64,000 nucleotides of DNA from Hamiltosporidium tvaerminnensis (Eukaryota; Microsporidia; Dubosqiidae). Of this stretch, positions 10,970-23,186 are shown in pieces (the stretch's first letter is position 1; each line of letters opens with the position of its first letter). The notes below the pieces were generated by a model. The model was given only the letters and a program-made list of their open reading frames with translations. It searched no databases and was not told where the DNA came from. Location: positions 1,485,501-1,549,500 of the forward strand of contig CM061246.1 of assembly GCA_022605425.2 (NCBI GenBank), written 5' to 3'. A program made the position numbers and the translations under genes.

Positions 10970-11954
10970 CTCAAAAAATCCGTGTATATTTAATTCAATT
11001 GTATTTTTACTTAAATTCCTTTTAATAAAAATTTGTAGGTGATTCAAGCCAAACGAATGCATTTGGTACCCTAATTTTTTGTTAATTGAAAATAATTGTA
11101 TTTCCTTTTGAAAAGAATATCAGACAACTTTTTTGCTACCTTCGAATAAAATTAAGAACTAAAAAAATCCAAAGGTATTTGATGTCAAGTGATATCAGAA
11201 ATATACATAAATGATATATATATTTGCTTTAATATTGAATATAATAGGATTGTATTTTTGTTTTTACTGAATTTTAAAGTAAATGGTCTCTTTTACAATT
11301 TTTTCAATCAATAGTTTTCTTTATAACTCGAAACAATTAAGAAGATTAATATTATATGAAACAACGCGCTCGATAATTTTGTTTATCTCTCAATAATTAT
11401 TCTTTAGAGTTTATTTACTTACGGAAATTTTAAATTATTTGTATTTGAAATGCTCAAATTATATTTCATTAATAAGTTTTGTTTTTTTAATATGGATTTA
11501 GTCTAATTCCAATAACTCTGTATTAAGAGATTATTTGATATTTTTATAAAAACGAACAATTATTTTACATTTTAGATCTGAATTATTACTTTTTAATATT
11601 TTTTAAGCCCAATACCTGGATTGAAAAATCACTTCGTCAATTCCTACACACTACTTTTTATTCTTCATATTTTTGCATTCGGATTATTATACATTTTTAT
11701 ATTCTATCACTTTCCAACATTTTTAGATCACCTAATACCCTTTCATATATTTCTCTTTAAATCTTAAATGCTTTTAAATGAATTGTAATTTTTTTAAAGT
11801 TAATAGAATCCATGTTAAAAATGCATATAAAGTAAAGAATCACGATTCAATCTAAAAACTTCAAGTTAAACTTACAAATAATTTAACCTTATAAAAACCA
11901 GTAAAAATTCATTTTTAAACCAAAATAAAATTTAAATACGCTAATTATTTAATG
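10970..11954. other. Gene-free AT-rich stretch upstream of MUS81
   Basis: No ORF, tRNA or repeat recognised. It ends at the 3' tail of the truncated retrotransposon. Confidence 0.6.
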
Positions 11955-13671
11955 GTAAAGAGGTTTATCATTTTTCTTTAATAAAATTCTGGGTTGCCAA
12001 ATTTTTTTCACTATTAAATTATTCTTTCCACCATTTTAACCCTTTCTATTTCTTGCTCCAACTCCAACTCTTCATTTGTATTACATGTTGGTTCCTTTGC
12101 TGTAGTTTGCCATTCAAAATAAGAAATAAAATATTTTTTGTATTTTCCGTTTTAATATCATATTACTCGTCGTCTACTTGCTTTAAAGAGTATGTTGGTT
12201 TTTTATGCATCTCAACCCCCAACATAACACTTAATGATGCTCTCTTCGGTATCTGGTCCAGACTCAAGTCTTCTTCGTCGATCGAAAGAAATCCTTTCGA
12301 CTGTATTCTTGAGTGATATGGATTGTATATATGCCTCACCATCCATGGGTATTTGCAGTCTGTTAACATACGTCTTATGGTATTTTGTCACAATACCGTA
12401 TCAGGTCATCCCATAAGGAATTATTTCTACACTGTATTTATAAATAAGACCTAACTCATTTGCAAATAAGTCATACTTCCTAAGCTTCTCTCTTTCAACT
12501 ATTTGATGAGTGTCTTGAGATGTGATTAGTACTTCAATGAGGGTTATCTTATTCTTCTTCTTATCTAAAATAAATATGTCGGGTCTGTTATTCCGAATTT
12601 TATACATCAGTTTTTATTCTGGGGTCCAGTCTTACCTCTGCATACTCGTTATCAAGAATTTCTTGAACTGAGTGACTCCTAATTCGTTTTGAAGACTTGA
12701 ACTTATATCTATTTAGGAGAAGTAGGTGTAGGCATCTAACCCCTTCATTATGGCGTCTAGTGTAATCATGGCCTAGCATTTTTTCACATCTAGTTGCTAG
12801 ATGATCTACAGTCTTACCAGACTTCCCCCAATGTTGACACACACCATCTGCTCCCCAGAATACATTTCTATCCTGGATATAGCAAAACACAGCTTCATTT
12901 CGTGGCCTAATATGTCCTCTCTTTAGCCATCTTTAAGAGCCACTAACACTCACAAGCTCATTTTTTCTTGCATTATATAACTTTGAATGGAGTTTTCGTT
13001 TTTCTATCTCGTTATATAGTTTTGCAAGTTGAGCTTCTTCGAAACTTTTCTTAGTGACTTCTTCTACCAACCTGTACTTTACTTTTAAGAAGCCTTTTAT
13101 TAGCGCAAGATGGGTTTTATTATTCTTCTCCACCTTGAGGATTGCTGCTCGTCTAGTTGATATTTCTTTACTTTTTTCAAGACAATCCAAGAGTTTCAAA
13201 AGCATATGTTCGATTTTTAACTTGACAATATGTAAACCTCTTCCAAGTTCTTTACGTGAAAGTATAGGCGTTTTTTACATCCTAGGCATAGATGAATTTT
13301 GTTCTTCACCAACACCGCACCCACTGCATCATCTAACTTAGAGAAGTCAGCCGGTTCAAGTCGAAGTACTCCTACGTGATAGTTGATTAACGATTGCGCA
13401 TGTTGATTAATTGCAGAAAATAATTTTTTTGCGTTTAATCTAGTGTGATAAAGTCTTCAAACTCTTGATATAAGTTGGTTTGTACTTCTTCAAATGATCT
13501 ACGTGTTGGGATTCCTCTGCTATCTTCTATTATCCCTAAATATATGTAAACACTAACACCTTCTACTAGAATAGCAGATTCTTCATAATACAGATCATTT
13601 GTGGCAAACTTTAGAGATTTATCATTAAATGTAATATTTTTTATTCGAAACAAGGTGGAGAGAGATACCAA
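11955..13671 (-). mobile_element. 5'-truncated R4/Dong-like non-LTR retrotransposon copy
   Basis: The minus strand matches the 3' half of the element at 39110-42820, from about its position 41150 to its 3' end. Shared peptides include YLGIIEDSRGIPTR, a CxxC-DHLATRCEKML zinc-binding block (here CQHWGKSGKT with the second Cys changed to Trp) and RPDIFILDKKKNKITLIEV. The shared 3' untranslated tail contains AACCCAGAATT. The missing 5' half is what target-primed reverse transcription leaves behind. Its 5' edge abuts repeat B at 13671. Confidence 0.85.
12163..13671 (-). pseudogene. Retrotransposon C-terminal region (zinc finger and restriction-like endonuclease), broken
   Basis: Reading frames at 13671-13435, 13205-12933, 12890-12600, 12607-12401 and 12369-12163 together follow the C-terminal half of the retrotransposon polyprotein, separated by frameshifts and stops. 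The RPDIF...KNKITLIEV segment is the PD-(D/E)xK core of the restriction-like endonuclease found in R2/R4-type elements. HNEGVRCLHLLLLNRYKF follows the zinc-binding block as expected. No reverse transcriptase catalytic motifs remain in this copy. Confidence 0.8.
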
Positions 13672-13880
13672 TATTAAAAACTATTTGGTTAGCAATGAGT
13701 ATATGAAATTGTTGTGAAAATCATTGTTGAAATTTTGGTGGGATCTAAATAACATCGGATCTAAAGGCCAATACTCTATGATCCTCGTGACAATAGATTA
13801 AACGAAGCAATTGGTATATTTACAGTTGTTCCCTCTCGACACCGAGAGGTAAAAGAGGAATGAAATAAGTAGGAAGTATT
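13671..13880 (+). repeat. Repeat family B, copy 1
   Basis: It contains GGTTAGCAATGAGTATATG, then GAAATTTTGGTGGGA, then GAGAGGTAAAAGAGGAATG. The same ordered blocks occur at 31560-31975 (plus) and 37975-38190 (minus). The first ~80 bases also resemble the head of repeat A. It lies directly against the retrotransposon truncation point. The sequence may be a decayed LTR, since a TGTTG start and TTGG blocks recur, but that is unproven. Confidence 0.55.
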
Positions 13881-14441
13881 TATAGACAGTGTAAACTAGT
13901 TGTTTACATAGGGTGTTATTGATTTCATGGTTATTTTAAATAAAATATAAAAGAGGTCGTTATTAGAGAGTGTAGTGGTTTCAATGGGGCTAGTAAAGTA
14001 CAGATGGAATTAAAGGGGTGTTATTTGCTTTTTAATATCAATAATTATCCTTTCTTCTTTTTAAAAATAAAAATAATTAGCCAGTTACCACATGTGAGAG
14101 TTATGCCTATCAAATGAAGAAATATTGATTAATTTAAAACAAAGGAATCAATAAAGAGGTGTTACAAATTTTGGAAAGACCAGAATACCGAGAACTAAGA
14201 CTGGAAGCTAATAAAATTACACTGTCCGAGGCCGCTCAAATGAAACAGAGGAGCAACGAGAACTAGGATCAGAAGCCAATCCATTACAAATTCCTCTGAT
14301 CCTATTAAATGAAACGAAAGAACAGCTGAAAGCAATACTGAAACCTAATTAAGTGAGTGATGTTGGACCCAAACAAACAACACACGCTAGTTATAAATAA
14401 AATATTATGTATATTTATCGACTCAGAGCGATATGGTTTTA
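13881..14441. other. Unassigned, less AT-rich stretch with an internal repeat
   Basis: No gene supported. At 14180-14300 two copies of a GAGAACTARGA...GAAGCYAAT segment lie in tandem, and the local composition is less AT-rich than the surroundings. That suggests a decayed mobile-element coding region (gag-like at best). Unresolved. Confidence 0.4.
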
Positions 14442-14670
14442 TCTTGGGCACTGCAGCCTTATACAAGCCTTGACCTCTTTCATTAATAACGCCCACCGGT
14501 CTTTCTCCTGTGAGTTTGTTATATTTTCAAGTTTTGTAACACGATTGTTTTGAAAGGTGGGTAGTTAGCCTTATGCCCGACCCTACCCTTGAAAACAAGT
14601 CCCTTCTAGCCGCTCTTTACGACAAGCAGGAAATAATCCAAGCCAATTTTGCTGCCGGCATGGTGGGGAT
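14442..14670 (-). repeat. Conserved short element C, copy 1
   Basis: About 230 bases match 23187-23417 with different flanks. Read on the minus strand it starts CCCCACCATGCCGG, then CTGCTTGTCGTAAAGAG, GGCTAACTACCC, GAGAAAGACCGGTGGGCG and ends AAGGCTGCAGTGCCCAAG. It is far less AT-rich than its surroundings. The TGTCGTAAGAGG-type block resembles what I recall from 5' regions of animal non-LTR retrotransposons, from memory only. Confidence 0.6.
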
Positions 14671-15838
14671 ATAGCGATATTATACATAAAAAAATTTAGA
14701 AATAGGAAAACATGACAGATATACCTTCTATGAACACAAGGTTTGTTTCGGAGCTTTCGATATTTGTAGTTTTCAATCACTATGAATTTTACTATATCCA
14801 AGTAAATACCATTAAGAATAAAACATGCTTAGATTTAAAAAAAGAAATTTTCACTTAAATGAAGAAAATATGACAGTTTAACACACATTAGTGATTAGCA
14901 AGCCTATAATAGTGAAAAATATGTTGAAAAACACGTAGATCTTTGTTATTTAAAGCAGATTTCTTAGAAAATTTTATTAAATTTCTTGGAAATTAATTAT
15001 ATTAAAAAAACATTCTGATGAATTCTAAGCGCAATATCGCCGAATAGCATGTATATAGGTTTGAAAAGACAGGGAACGAGCGTTTTTGGATTTTAAAAAT
15101 GGATTAACTCGTATTGGGCAGGATTAATCTTTTACGATCAAAATATAATGATTATAAGTTTGTGTAAATATAAAATCACTGAGCACTTTCGAACTTGAAT
15201 TTCGAGGTAGAACTAGGATTTTGTCATTATTAGGTAAGTTTTAACCTAGAAAACAATTAGATTTATATAGAACTCCTAAAATCGGGCAAATAATGTAGAC
15301 TTATAGTTTTGATTATAAAATGCTTAATTTAAAGTATAAATTTGACTCAAACGCCTAAAAATGGCACAACCCAAACAAAAATATTCTAATAAAAAAAATG
15401 AAACACGAAAAACAATCTTGTTTACCTAACAATATTATCAAAGTATTTGATATATGCGATTCTTCGAAATGACATAAAAAAAATAAGCATTACTAACGGT
15501 CTGACTTCTTTTATATTCATTCTATAAATATATTTTAAAATGTGATTTAGATCTTTCAGCTTTTAAATAATTAAAAATCAAGAAAACGTGGCAGACTTTA
15601 ACAAACAGGAATATTATCACTATGCCGAACACCAGAAAAGGAATCCTAGACCACACATATGTACTTTTAAAAACAATATTAATTTGTATTTTGATAACGA
15701 AAAAAAGGACATATATTTATTTAAATGATCAAAATGAAAGTATAGAGTTAAACCCAAAACATATTATAAATAATCTTTTGATTTTTATTTAAACTGTCCA
15801 TAAACACATTAAAAAATAGAAATAAATACACTCATTTT
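14671..15838. other. Gene-free right spacer of the inverted repeat
   Basis: AT-rich. No gene, RNA or repeat recognised before the right arm begins. Confidence 0.6.
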
Positions 15839-16436
15839 TGTAAATATTATCTTCTATATTCTACACACAAATTGTAAACAAACATTTATAAAAGATATAA
15901 TTGATAAAAAAATTTTACTTATTTACAGACAATATTTTGTTTTGTTATGATATTATCAGTATAAAAAGTCTATTATACTTCAAAAAATTACCGAAAAATT
16001 TAGAACAATTAAATGGATAATTTAGCAGGTTGATTAAACCAGAAATTTCTTTTACAAAAAAATTTTGATTGTGTAATTCGAAGAAGCTTATAAATAACAT
16101 TGGATAATATATTAAATATTTACAGACAGATAAAAATTTTTATTAAACAGGCAGAATAATAATTAAAATATAAAAAGTCACATATATTGAAATATAGTGG
16201 ATAAAAATTACATAATTTGCAGATTTATACTCTCATAAAAAAGCTGGTCAATCATAGTAGAAAGTTGTTGCTTTCAAAGAATAAGGAATGATGTTCGAAT
16301 AGCATAAAATTCGAGAAAAATCAAATTCTGTTTTTTAATAAATAAATCTTAATTCTTCTATATTTTCTATTAAAAAATTTGGTAAAAATACAATTTAGTT
16401 CAGATTATAACGATAAATATTTATTTACAGAAATAT

Positions 16437-16439
16437 CCC
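16437..16439 (+). promoter_or_regulatory. CCC start-proximal motif of RAD51 (right)
   Basis: TATCCC immediately precedes the ATG at 16440, as in the left arm. Confidence 0.6.
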
Positions 16440-17444
16440 ATGGAAGATGAGAATTATGATAACGAGGTAGAAATCTCAACCGGTCCAATTTCAATCGAAG
16501 AACTTAAAAAAGAGGGTATTGCTGCTTCTGATATCGCAAAGCTAATTGAGGCGGGTTATAATACAGTTGAATCACTTGCTTTTACACCAAAAAAGACATT
16601 GATGAATGTGAAAGGATTTTCTGAAGTAAAGGCTGAGAAGCTGTTGAAGGAAGCAGCAAAACTTGTTCCCATGGGGTTTATGTCGGCGACAAAATTCCAT
16701 GAAAAGAGAGCAGAAGTAATTTATTTAACCACAGGATCATCTGAATTAGATAAATTGTTAAATGGTGGCATAGAATCCGGAGGAATAACTGAAATTTTTG
16801 GTGAATTTAGAACAGGAAAAACACAAATTTGTCATACAATTGCCGTCACGTGTCAACTTCCCACGGAAAGTGGTGGATCATCCGGTAAAGCCATGTATAT
16901 TGATACTGAAGGTACATTTAGGTCTGAAAGATTGGTTTCTATAGCCGCCAGATATAATTTAGATCCAGAACAGGTTTTAGAGAATGTTTCCTACGCACGT
17001 GCTTACAATTCAGATCATCAATCACAACTTCTAATTCAAGCTGCTGCAATGATGTCGGAATCAAACTATTCTGTTTTAATTGTAGATTCTGCGACTGCTC
17101 TTTATAGAACCGATTTCAGTGGTAGAGGCGAATTGGGAGCTCGACAAATTCATTTGGCTAGATTTCTTAGAATGCTTATGAGACTTGCTGATGAATTTGG
17201 GGTAGCTGTTGTAATAACCAATCAAGTAGTGTCGAGTGTTGATGGGGCAGCTGCGATGTTCAATGCAGATCCTAAAAAACCAGTAGGGGGAAATATCATG
17301 GCACACGCTAGTACGACAAGGCTATATTTGAGAAAAGGAAAAGGCGAAACACGTATTTGTAAAATCTATGATTCACCTTGTTTGCCAGAATCAGAGGCAG
17401 TTTTTGCAATAACAGAAAATGGAATCGCTGATCCACAAGAGTAA
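16440..17444 (+). CDS. RAD51: RAD51 recombinase (right copy)
   Basis: Encodes the same 334-residue protein as 2702-3706: helix-hairpin-helix at about 16-80, Walker A GEFRTGKT at 121-128, Walker B LIVDS at 213-217. The reading frame is intact and the nucleotide differences seen are synonymous. Either the duplication is recent, or gene conversion or selection keeps both copies alike, or the assembly has joined two allelic copies head to head. Confidence 0.96.
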   Translation: MEDENYDNEVEISTGPISIEELKKEGIAASDIAKLIEAGYNTVESLAFTPKKTLMNVKGFSEVKAEKLLKEAAKLVPMGFMSATKFHEKRAEVIYLTTGSSELDKLLNGGIESGGITEIFGEFRTGKTQICHTIAVTCQLPTESGGSSGKAMYIDTEGTFRSERLVSIAARYNLDPEQVLENVSYARAYNSDHQSQLLIQAAAMMSESNYSVLIVDSATALYRTDFSGRGELGARQIHLARFLRMLMRLADEFGVAVVITNQVVSSVDGAAAMFNADPKKPVGGNIMAHASTTRLYLRKGKGETRICKIYDSPCLPESEAVFAITENGIADPQE

Positions 17445-17691
17445 AAAAATCTTCTAAAAAAAGTTTTCAAAATATTTGAGATTAATTTCTATGAATTAGA
17501 AACCACCTTTATTAAAGATATTTTTAATTTGTCTAAATAATTTATTTGTAAATAGTTAAAAAATTTTTCAAGTCTCAATTTTTGGCAGTTATTTGATATT
17601 TCTTTTTTTTTAATTATCTTTTGGTTTACCAGTTTTTTTGTATTTTTTTATTTCTAAAATATTTTTTTTAGAAAATAATTTCAGCCCAAAA

Positions 17692-18204
17692 ATGAATTTG
17701 AAAGGGGAAACTGACGAACAGACAGAATTAGAGAAAAAGATTTCTGAAATTATTGAAGTGAATTATTCAGACAAGTTAAAACCAGAACATAAACCTTTGC
17801 TTGATAAAATAAAACTTCAATTGGTTCCTTTGCAGAATAAAAATATTTTACTTATAAAAATCCCCGATCCAGTTCTATGTGCACTTAGAAAATTCTTCAC
17901 CAAATTTATAACAAAAATGCGAAAAATATTTTCTGCTTACATGATTTTCGTAGTAAGAAGAGCTGACAGTTATCTTACAGCAAAGAAAAAACCAAATAAA
18001 GAACTTATGGAGGATTTGATTTCTAATCTTTGTTATCCTTCTGTTATAAAAATGAGAACAACTGATGTCAATTTAGAAGGAAGATTGGAGAATGCAATTT
18101 TAGAAAGAAGATCTGATTTTACTGAAGATGATTTAGAAGGAATGTCTGCTGCATTTGAAACTCTAACTGAGAAAAAAATAAGGTATACGATCGGTAATTA
18201 TTAA
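17692..18204 (+). CDS. RPS7: 40S ribosomal protein S7 (eS7), right copy
   Basis: 170 residues, identical to the left-arm product. The ATG is preceded by CCCAAAA (CCC at 17685-17687). Upstream in-frame sequence opens only from a TTG at 17638 and is AT-rich low-complexity, so I exclude it. It is followed after 45 bases by the small unknown gene on the same strand. Confidence 0.88.
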   Translation: MNLKGETDEQTELEKKISEIIEVNYSDKLKPEHKPLLDKIKLQLVPLQNKNILLIKIPDPVLCALRKFFTKFITKMRKIFSAYMIFVVRRADSYLTAKKKPNKELMEDLISNLCYPSVIKMRTTDVNLEGRLENAILERRSDFTEDDLEGMSAAFETLTEKKIRYTIGNY

Positions 18205-18249
18205 ATTTCTTTATTTTAATTTTTTTTTTTGGATTTTTTTAAATATCCC

Positions 18250-18555
18250 ATGTCTTTTGGTACTTTGCTTATTACAACAAATTCTGAACCAATTTATGTT
18301 AAAAATAAAGATGATATTAATATTTCACTAATAATCGACTTTGTTGATTCAATGATTAGTGTGGCAAATCAATTCTATGAAGATGAATTTTTTTATTCTG
18401 AGGGTGCGTGTGTTATTTCGTGTTTCCAATGTCCAGGAATAACAAAAATAATTTGGGTCGGTAATGAAAAAAAAGATCTTAAAAAAATATATGAAAGGTA
18501 TAGAATAGCAAAAATATATAACGATTTAGAGTTGTTAAATGAGATTGAATGTTGA
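18250..18555 (+). CDS. Small conserved-looking protein, right copy
   Basis: 101 residues, starting at the ATG directly after TATCCC (CCC 18247-18249). It differs from the left copy by Asn for Ser in WVGNE and Glu for Asp in LLNEIEC. Both changes are conservative, so the frame looks maintained, but two substitutions in 101 residues beside zero in RAD51 and eS7 suggest weaker constraint. Function unknown; longin-like at best. Confidence 0.6.
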   Translation: MSFGTLLITTNSEPIYVKNKDDINISLIIDFVDSMISVANQFYEDEFFYSEGACVISCFQCPGITKIIWVGNEKKDLKKIYERYRIAKIYNDLELLNEIEC

Positions 18556-20146
18556 TATATTCCAATTTTAATGTCTTGGATCGTAAAAATATTCTTTACT
18601 TCAATTTTGTAATAAAAAATCAATTTTAGTAAAAAAAATATAAACTGAGTTATATTTAACTGTCTTTAGAATTAAAAATATAAGATTTTATAAGAAATTT
18701 TAAAGTTTAAGAAGAATATTTTTTGTAGAATTGTTTTTAACAATGAATATACCAAATCTTAAAACTTTATATTTGATGCTGAGTCATTATAGGTTAAATC
18801 GTTTACATTATTTAAATTATTCTCGTTTAGTTATTTGTTCTTATAATTTTTCTCTTTTCCTGATTGAAATACAATTACAGGGCTTCTTTAGTATTTTAAT
18901 AAGTTTGTATGTGTTTAGATAGTATCTTTCTTCTAGATGTTCTGTGTGGTTTATAGATGTATAGTTTCACGGTATTTTAGAATTTCCTAAAATATTTTGT
19001 GTAATTTATTTTCTATAATCAAACTAAATTTTACTTGAGTTTAATTCTCTTTATCAATCAAAATAAACAATTTCGATGCTTTTTTGGTGTACACCACAGT
19101 GGTAAATAGTATATTATTACTTTATTTAAAGGTTTGATATATATCATTACATTTGATAATAAATACATCCGAATTACAATAAATTACGACTATCAAAACA
19201 ATTAATCTAGATAAAAGTTATTTTAATTTAAGAGTTCGTACTTTATCATTCTCTTTATTATTTGGAGAAAGTATTTTAAATGAATTCATATTTGTTCGAA
19301 TTTCTTTTATCTTATTAAAAAAAAACCAAATGTATAGATTACATTCGATTCCTTAGATTTTTTTGATGCACATTCTTAGTTCAGAATACTCACATTAACT
19401 AACTTCTGAAATGATGTGATTTTTAATTCTTTAAATAGAGCTAAGTTATTTAGATTTTATAAAAGTAAATTCGCCTATCAATTTCTAGTAAATTATTCGA
19501 TCTATAATCAAGTCAGAATATTTTGCAATAAAAATTTGCAAGATTCTCTAAAAATATGGAAGATTATTATGAGCCGGTACTCGGTAAGTTTATTTCTACC
19601 AAAATATATTTATGTATGAGATCTAACATTCTTTGTGCTCTGATATTCCATACTTTAAGATATATTTAGAGTATTCTATGCACCTCAGTTATTTTTTCTG
19701 GATTATACAATTCGAAGTGTCCTAATTCGTATTCTACTTTATAATGCGTATTTTATAGTTTAGCTAGAGGCTTTAGAATTTTTTTAATTGTAAATTTTTT
19801 TCATATTGAATTTTGAATTGTATTTATTTATGAGTAAAATTTAGGTTTGGTTTTCGCAATTCCAAATTTCTGTTTTTCTAGGTGTAAATTTGCTTAATTC
19901 ATTCTAAACAATAGAGTACTATAAAAACAATATATTACCTCTGGTATCCAGCACCTCGTAGAATTCTTATATTTTTTTAGATAGCTATAGATTTATTTGT
20001 TTTGTGGTTTTTTTTGTATTCTTTTATTTACTGAAATTTATTGCATCACATCAATTAGCTGCGAAAAATAAACTAGTTTTAGTTACAACTATTTCAAATA
20101 CAATAGTTATTTCATAATCTTGTGCGTTCATTAAATGCAAAAGTAA

Positions 20147-22825
20147 ATTATATAATTATATTTAGAGGAAAAGATTTTTTTGAACTTAAAACCATTCTTT
20201 TACTTTTAATAACATGCTAGTGCCACCTTTTTTTGATATTTTCTACTTAGTATTTATAAGTATATATTTTCAAAAAATAGTTGTTAATTCCCACTAATAA
20301 CTTTTAGTTCATTTAGTTTGTGGAATTCTAACCGCATTTTATAAAGAAAACGGTGATTCCTGTATTATTTATACCATAGTAGTTTAATATTTCGTAAAAA
20401 ACCGAGATCTTATATAAAGGAAAGAAGTTGTAATCAAAAAAATCTGTAATCATATTTATTCAAAATTTTAGATTTCACATTGATCTTACCTGTCAAATTT
20501 CTAAAAATACAGAAAAAATCAAACTTTCAATTATTTCCTTATAATTTTTACTCTTCTTTTTTTATTCCAAATCCGATTTGTTTGTATTTTATATTAATTT
20601 TTGATTTGTATATCATTTGTTGTGAGTATCTAAATCAATGCATAAGATTCGAATTTCTAACTCTTTATTTCAAAAATAAATGATGAAATAATCATACAAT
20701 TTTTTACACTAAGTCGTAGCTATTATTTTAGTTGTTTTCATTTTATTAATTATGGTGAAATACAAAGATTTTGTTTTTCAATTATTCAATTGCCTCTTAG
20801 TGCTTCAAGTAGGTTTTTACGTTTTCTTAATGCTTTTAGTAGTTTTAAGAGTATCAAAACCTTTTTTCATCAATCGAATAACTTTTTTTTCCACAGTATT
20901 GTAAACCCAGAATATTTTGATATCTAAGTGAGTGGCTGTATTCAAAACATTGATGTAATTTTCTAAATTCAAGTGATAGAATATTCCAATGCCGAAAAAT
21001 AAGTGAAAAAAACAAACTCTAATGTATGTGAAGTGTTTCTATAAGGATGCATTATGATTTTTGCATCATAATGCTATTTATAAAAAGTTATATATTATAT
21101 AAATGAAATCAAGCTAAAGTAATTTATACAGATTCTTGGTTTAAAATTAAATTAATGATATCAAAAAATTCATTGTGTGAAGTAAATTGTAGTTTAGAAT
21201 CTCAGCTTAATAAATAAATTTGTTCTTATAGTACATCACTATCCAGTAAAGATAAATTTAAGCCAGAAAAAAAATTACAACTTTATCGCGGTTTTCTATT
21301 TTATTAGAGACAAACCTTTCAAATAACCAATCAATGATCAATTTTCTATTTCGAAATAAAAACATTAGAATGATTTTTTTTACCTTTATTACTTTAAATA
21401 TCTACGCTTTTCAGATTCATTACTTGACTACATAAAATAATATGGCGCCTTGTTATTAATAATGGCCTTATTTACTATAAACTTCTATATATAAAGATCG
21501 ACCGTTTTTCTTTTTCATTTATTTTTTCAAAGGCTACTGAGATCATTTTTAACATGATCAAGCCACTGATTTTTAGGGCAACTTAAACATCTTTGAACTT
21601 CGGGAAATGAACATGGATATATATTACCTTACTTTGCTTTTTGCCATCTTTTTAAGATGAATCGCCTTTCGATTTCTGGTCATTTTCACCTCGTTTATCT
21701 ATCCGCAATTTCAATATAATTTTTGGAGCTGAGGGTTATTAAAGATTTGCTAGAATCCTTTTTGGTTTCTTGTTGGTCTATTTATTCTCTATATGATATT
21801 TGGTTATCACATGCTCTGTATAACTTCATTGCGTTTTGTTCATAACCATGTTTCCACTTTAGCCCACTTTCACTGTATATATTCTTCGGATACATAAATG
21901 TGTTTATTTTATTTTGAAATTATACATGAAGAATAGGTTCGTAAGATGCATTTTTGAACCAAACGAGTTGTTATATCTATATACATACTTTCGAAAAGTA
22001 ATCTCTGGTAAATTTCAATCTCGAATTGTCAGTCAATGTTTTTCTCATAAATTTATATAGGCTCCTTGTATTTTTCATCATCACAATGTAATATACAGCT
22101 TCTATATGGAGAATAATTTATCTAGTTTTAAGGTATATAAAAATATGTATATCAACTCGCTACTAATAAAATCAGAAAACCTACATTACACGGTTAGAAC
22201 AAATTAATGTATATACATATATTTTTCTTTGTTTAAAATTTGTTATTTGATTGATAATACTAAAGCAAACACTCTAGAATTTATATACTCAATCACTTTT
22301 TCAAAAAAAATTATAAAAATTTATATTAAGAAAATATATACTCTATATTATTCCTTTGTCTTGTGTACCTTTTGCACTGTATTCAGTTCTAATATTTTTT
22401 CATATAGAACCTAATTGTAAATTTAAAATTAATATTGAGAAAAATAGAGATTTGTTTAATTATTTTTAAGCATTTAATATCTTTTGTAATTATCAAAAAC
22501 TCCGTGCATTTTTGTAATTTGGCGTTTCGGAGTAAAATAACAATGATTTAATAATTTGATCAAGAAACTTCTGGTTTTAAAAACTTAGACATATTGCATG
22601 TGTGAATATAATTATAAACCACATGAACTAATAATTGTCATTTAATTTTTAAAGACTTATGCTTGCATTTTTATATTATAAAGAAATGGAAATCGATATA
22701 CATGAGATCGCATGCCATTATATAAAAGCTCTTGTTCCCACTATTGTTTTTAAACTGCCATTTTTTATTGATTTATGTTTAAATTTTTCTTTATTTTTTG
22801 AACTATGAAAACTCTAATCTATATA
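20147..22825. other. Gene-free AT-rich stretch
   Basis: Only short ORFs with non-ATG or unsupported starts and no CCC motif. No RNA gene or repeat recognised. Confidence 0.55.
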
Positions 22826-23177
22826 AATATAAATTTATTGTAATTATATCATCTTCCTTCTACATATTTATTTTTTGATTTAATTTGACAAAAACGGATA
22901 AACAAATTTACGAACCACAATAAATCATTTTTTATATATTTTTTTCTTATATTTATATTGTCCATAATAAAATGTGGAGGTTTGATGTATAATTGCATTA
23001 ATATATAACAGATATATGCAATCAATTCACAAATCTCCCTTTTTATCTGTAAAGAATATACAAGTGAATCAGTTGAAAAAACTTTTAACGTTCGAAAAAA
23101 AATTAAGTAGTACTCTATGTTGTAGATATTTCAAAAAAATTTCTCATTCGTTTTTTTTTCGAATAGACCCGCAATAT
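22826..23177 (+). repeat. Direct repeat D, left copy
   Basis: About 350 bases that recur at 23422-23777 in the same orientation with moderate divergence. Shared blocks include ATCATCTTCCTTCTA, AAATTTACGAACCACAATAA, GGAGGTTTGATGTAT and CTCTATGTTGTAGATATTTC. The two copies bracket element C. Confidence 0.8.
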
Positions 23178-23186
23178 TCATTCATT

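Larger units (their letters stand above)
15839..20146. repeat. Right arm of large inverted repeat
   Basis: Reverse complement of 1-4307, about 4.31 kb, with sparse differences concentrated outside genes. It holds RAD51, eS7 and the small unknown gene on the plus strand. The outer 1.6 kb (18556-20146) has no supported gene. The outer edge at 20146 is set by the window end on the other side, so the true repeat may be longer. Confidence 0.95.

Noticed and set aside
14305-14801. ORFs of 63 and 72 codons on the minus strand
   Set aside because: They fall on element C and its flanks. The matching copy at 23187 does not keep the same frames open.
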